From assembly GCA_018806985.1 (NCBI GenBank), contig JADANN010000434.1:186001-250000 (forward strand): DNA of 64,000 nucleotides. The letters are read 5' to 3'. The stretch is from Angiostrongylus vasorum (taxonomy: Eukaryota; Nematoda; Chromadorea; Rhabditida; Metastrongylidae). The notes under the pieces are model-generated. The model had not been told where the DNA came from. It searched no databases and saw only the letters and a list, made by a program, of their open reading frames with translations. Of the stretch, positions 61,680-64,000 are shown piece by piece; the first letter of the stretch is position 1; each line of letters starts with the position of its first letter. The position numbers and the translations under genes were made by a program.

Positions 61680-61699
61680 AATAAAGAATTTCGAATAAA
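61680..61699 (+). terminator. Candidate polyadenylation signals of ARL13
   Basis: Two AATAAA motifs (61680-61685 and 61694-61699) about 300 bp past the stop codon. Confidence 0.45.
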
Positions 61700-61754
61700 C
61701 CTCTAAAAACGCAACACCACTCGATTATAATAGAGAAAAACTGCTGATAACAAT

Positions 61755-61760
61755 TTTATT
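61755..61760 (-). terminator. Polyadenylation signal of rla-1
   Basis: AATAAA on the minus strand, 25 bp past the TAA at 61785. Only about 55 bp separate it from the opposing ARL13 signals, so the two 3' ends nearly meet. Confidence 0.65.
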
Positions 61761-61784
61761 CGTAACAAACAACAAACAAAGACC

Positions 61785-62333
61785 TTAGTCAAACAGTCCA
61801 AAGCCCATGTCATCGTCAGACTCCTCTTTAGGTTCTTCCTTCTTCTTGCTCTCAGGTGCTGGTGCGCTTTCAGCCGCAGCAGTAGGTGCAGCGGCAGAAG
61901 CGGCAGGTGCCGCAGGTGCAGCAGATCCGGCACTGGACGCCACGGATGCGATAAGGTTCTAGAATAACCACGATGCTTCTAACACTCTATAGCGCGAACA
62001 CATTAGATTCTTCACTGAAACCCATATGGCATAGCCTGATGTAAACATTAGAACTGCAAAAGTCATACTAATTGGCTTTGCCTACGTGCACTTTCAACAA
62101 ATTTGATATTCGTACAAATTAAGATAAACTTCACATCACCGCGAATGGAACGCTCCATTCACCTTCACGTCTACTCCTTGAACAGCTTTTGCGAAAAGCC
62201 CTGGCCAAAAAGGCTCAAAATCGACATTAGCGGCCTTCAGTAGCGTAGCGATCTTATCACCAGTAATAGCGACCTCATCGTCTTGAAGAATGAGAGCAGC
62301 GTAAACACAAGCCATTTCCTGATTCAAAGCCAT
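61785..62333 (-). CDS. rla-1: 60S acidic ribosomal protein P1
   Basis: P1 pairs with P2 to form the lateral stalk of the large ribosomal subunit, which recruits translation GTPases. Two exons: 62333-62163 (57 codons, MALNQEMACVYAALILQDDE...) and 61958-61785 (57 codons plus TAA), both phase 0. The product is 114 residues, the normal P1 length. It has the helical N-terminal dimerisation domain (ITGDKIATLLKAANVDFEPF, FWPGLFAKAVQGVDVK), an Ala/Pro hinge, a Lys/Glu-rich segment (ESKKEEPKEE) and the universal C-terminal SDDDMGFGLFD. The ATG is the one conserved in the family. It lies 241 bp downstream of the rpl-27A stop on the same strand, a spacing typical of nematode operons. A ctggttttag about 60 bp upstream of the ATG could be the SL2 acceptor. 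Confidence 0.95.
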
Positions 62334-62574
62334 CTCGAGTGCAAGTTGCGAAATGCCTTAGCTCCGAAGAGGACAAGCGCTCAAAGGCTAAAACCAGATG
62401 ATTTTAAACCAAACAACTATACTATCGTTAGTCATAAGAACCATGTGTTACACATTTACAAGAGATGACATCAGGAAATATTCACATTGTATACTACAAT
62501 TCACTATACAGCTACTGAATAACACATCTTCAAAATGACTTTGTTCAAAAAATACAGAATCAACAAATGGCAGT

Positions 62575-64000
62575 CTACGCCACCAAAATACAAGCGCCTC
62601 CAGCCTCTTTGATCTTGTTTTCAGCTTCATGTGAAAAATACTTTGCCTTCACAATGAGAGGCTGCTTCGGCAGTAGTCCTTTTCCAAGAACCTAGAAAAA
62701 GCCACTGAAGAATGAAACAGAATGCGACATAATACACTATATTTTGGAATGTGTTAAACAACGCGAAAGTTCGCACACTGATAATATTGAAGATTCAAGA
62801 AAAAGATTGTTGATAGAGTGGGAAGCATGTGATCCACTAACTTCGTAAACCAAAACGCATCAAAACTATGAAAAGTTCCTGGAAATTTATGCAAAACATA
62901 CATGTAGGATAAAGCTCTCAACGTAGATCAATCCCTGAGGGATGCGCCATGCATTCGTTTTCATTAAGCATTGTTGGAGGTGATTGAATGCACATCTGGC
63001 CTTTACAATCACTCGCAGTAGCCTACCGATGTATGAAGCCAGTGCTCCTATCCTCCCAGACAAGTCTGGTACCAATCTGCCGACCCCGAAGGGATGGAAG
63101 GCTTAGTGGGCCTTGGGCACAGGGATCGATCCCATGTGTACTGCAAATCGCCGCCGACTACTGCGCTAGATGTCCTTTTAGTCGATCAGTAAGATCTATA
63201 TAGTCGAGATTTAATGCATTTGCATGTTCTCCGTCATTTATTGTTGACATAACGTTCTCTACAAATCCGTTCAGCAAGATATTAGGTTCTGTCACTCATC
63301 TTTTCAAGTCGATCTTTCATCAAACTTCCATGTAAATATCTTGTTCTATTCCTCCTAACCTTGTCCACGTGGTTACAAAACTTTAACGACACCAACGTTC
63401 GAGAGGAACTGCAAAGGAAGAATGCCCGGCTCAGGACAACTGACTGGAACCATTGCGGCACTGAAGAGGAAAACACCGACACGTTAGCACCGATGAAGTT
63501 TTGTAACAACACCGTGTAAGCTTAGGAATAGAACAAGCTGTGCGGACTGTCTCGAGCCCAGAGGATGATACTACTCGACAGCGAACAGAATAGCACCGAA
63601 GCTGACCCGAATATCCAAAGGACATTATGTACCTTCCACTACATACACTTCTATCATTCAATAGATAGAAGCGCCAAGAAGGAAGGACAACAATTGCTGG
63701 GACTATAAAGGCCACCTTACCTTGAAATAACCGGCCTTAAGACAATCAATAACCGGAGCTTTAGTAGGTGTGGCTTGCTCCTTGATTTTTTTGGGAACTA
63801 ACGACCATAACCGATCAACGTTCACGGTTGGACAATAGTAGTGGTTCTTATTCAAGTGGAATACTCGCATACCAACCTAAACATAAAGTGCAAAAATAAT
63901 TAAGTCTACCAATACATATAGAACTAAACTAGCAGTGATTTTGAGCTGTTTTCCTTTTTGCTAGAAAGAAGTCCAATATGGAACGAACCTTTCCGAAAAG
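62575..64000 (-). CDS. rpl-27A: 60S ribosomal protein L27a (uL15), 5' end off the window
   Basis: Large-subunit protein of the uL15 family. Three exons seen: 64000-63989 (ends FGK, incomplete at the window edge), 63876-63721 ([20 protein letters not shown]..., 52 codons) and 62691-62575 ([20 protein letters not shown] ... GGACILVA and TAG). All are in phase 0 with nematode-type splice sites (tttag, cttttctag; gtaagg, gttcg). The FGKVGMR junction and the C-terminal [12 protein letters not shown] are diagnostic. The missing N-terminal part should lie just to the right. A SINE occupies the intron 62692-63720. It is probably the first gene of an operon with rla-1. No frameshift is seen. Confidence 0.93.
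62908..63177 (-). mobile_element. SINE family 1 copy, rpl-27A intron
   Basis: Full-length, sense to the host gene. The head is mutated in the box A region (CGCTAGATGTCC in plus view). Confidence 0.85.

Overview
The window looks like nuclear DNA of a parasitic nematode, most likely a strongylid (hookworm-like) worm. Genes are split into small exons with nematode-type TTTCAG/TTTTAG acceptors. Recognisable proteins (thymidylate synthase, ribosomal P1 and L27a, an ARL13-type ciliary GTPase) read as animal orthologues. The spaces between exons are crowded with tRNA-derived SINEs and relics of Penelope-like, RTE and mariner elements. No rRNA gene, functional tRNA gene or CRISPR array was seen.

Layout. 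0-10 kb: repeats, plus two unidentified minus-strand gene models assembled from short phase-compatible exons (3884-4895 and 8350-9178). 10.6-17.9 kb: an unidentified plus-strand gene coding for a Ser/Pro/Arg-rich protein, with a Penelope-like relic in one intron. 19.5-20.4 kb: the 3' end of a minus-strand membrane-protein gene. 24.7-29.3 kb: a complete eight-exon thymidylate synthase gene (minus), 290 codons, with SINEs in four introns. 30-46 kb: gene-poor and repeat-rich, with a large SINE foldback, a second Penelope-like relic, a cluster of GTGCGCATTGA repeats and a mariner relic. 46.7-61.4 kb: an ARL13-like gene (plus), ten exons over 14.7 kb, with SINEs and a dead RTE retrotransposon in its introns. 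61.8-64 kb: ribosomal genes rla-1 (P1) and rpl-27A (minus, running off the right edge), 241 bp apart in an operon-like arrangement and convergent with the ARL13-like gene.

The genes serve unrelated jobs: dTMP synthesis, the ribosome, and cilium membrane signalling. The strongest shared theme is the repeat fraction. At least three SINE families carry pol III box A/box B heads. Two of them share a central domain while having different tails. About 50 SINE or other short-repeat copies occur in 64 kb. Splice models were made by hand from phase and splice-site logic; they are predictions, not transcripts.
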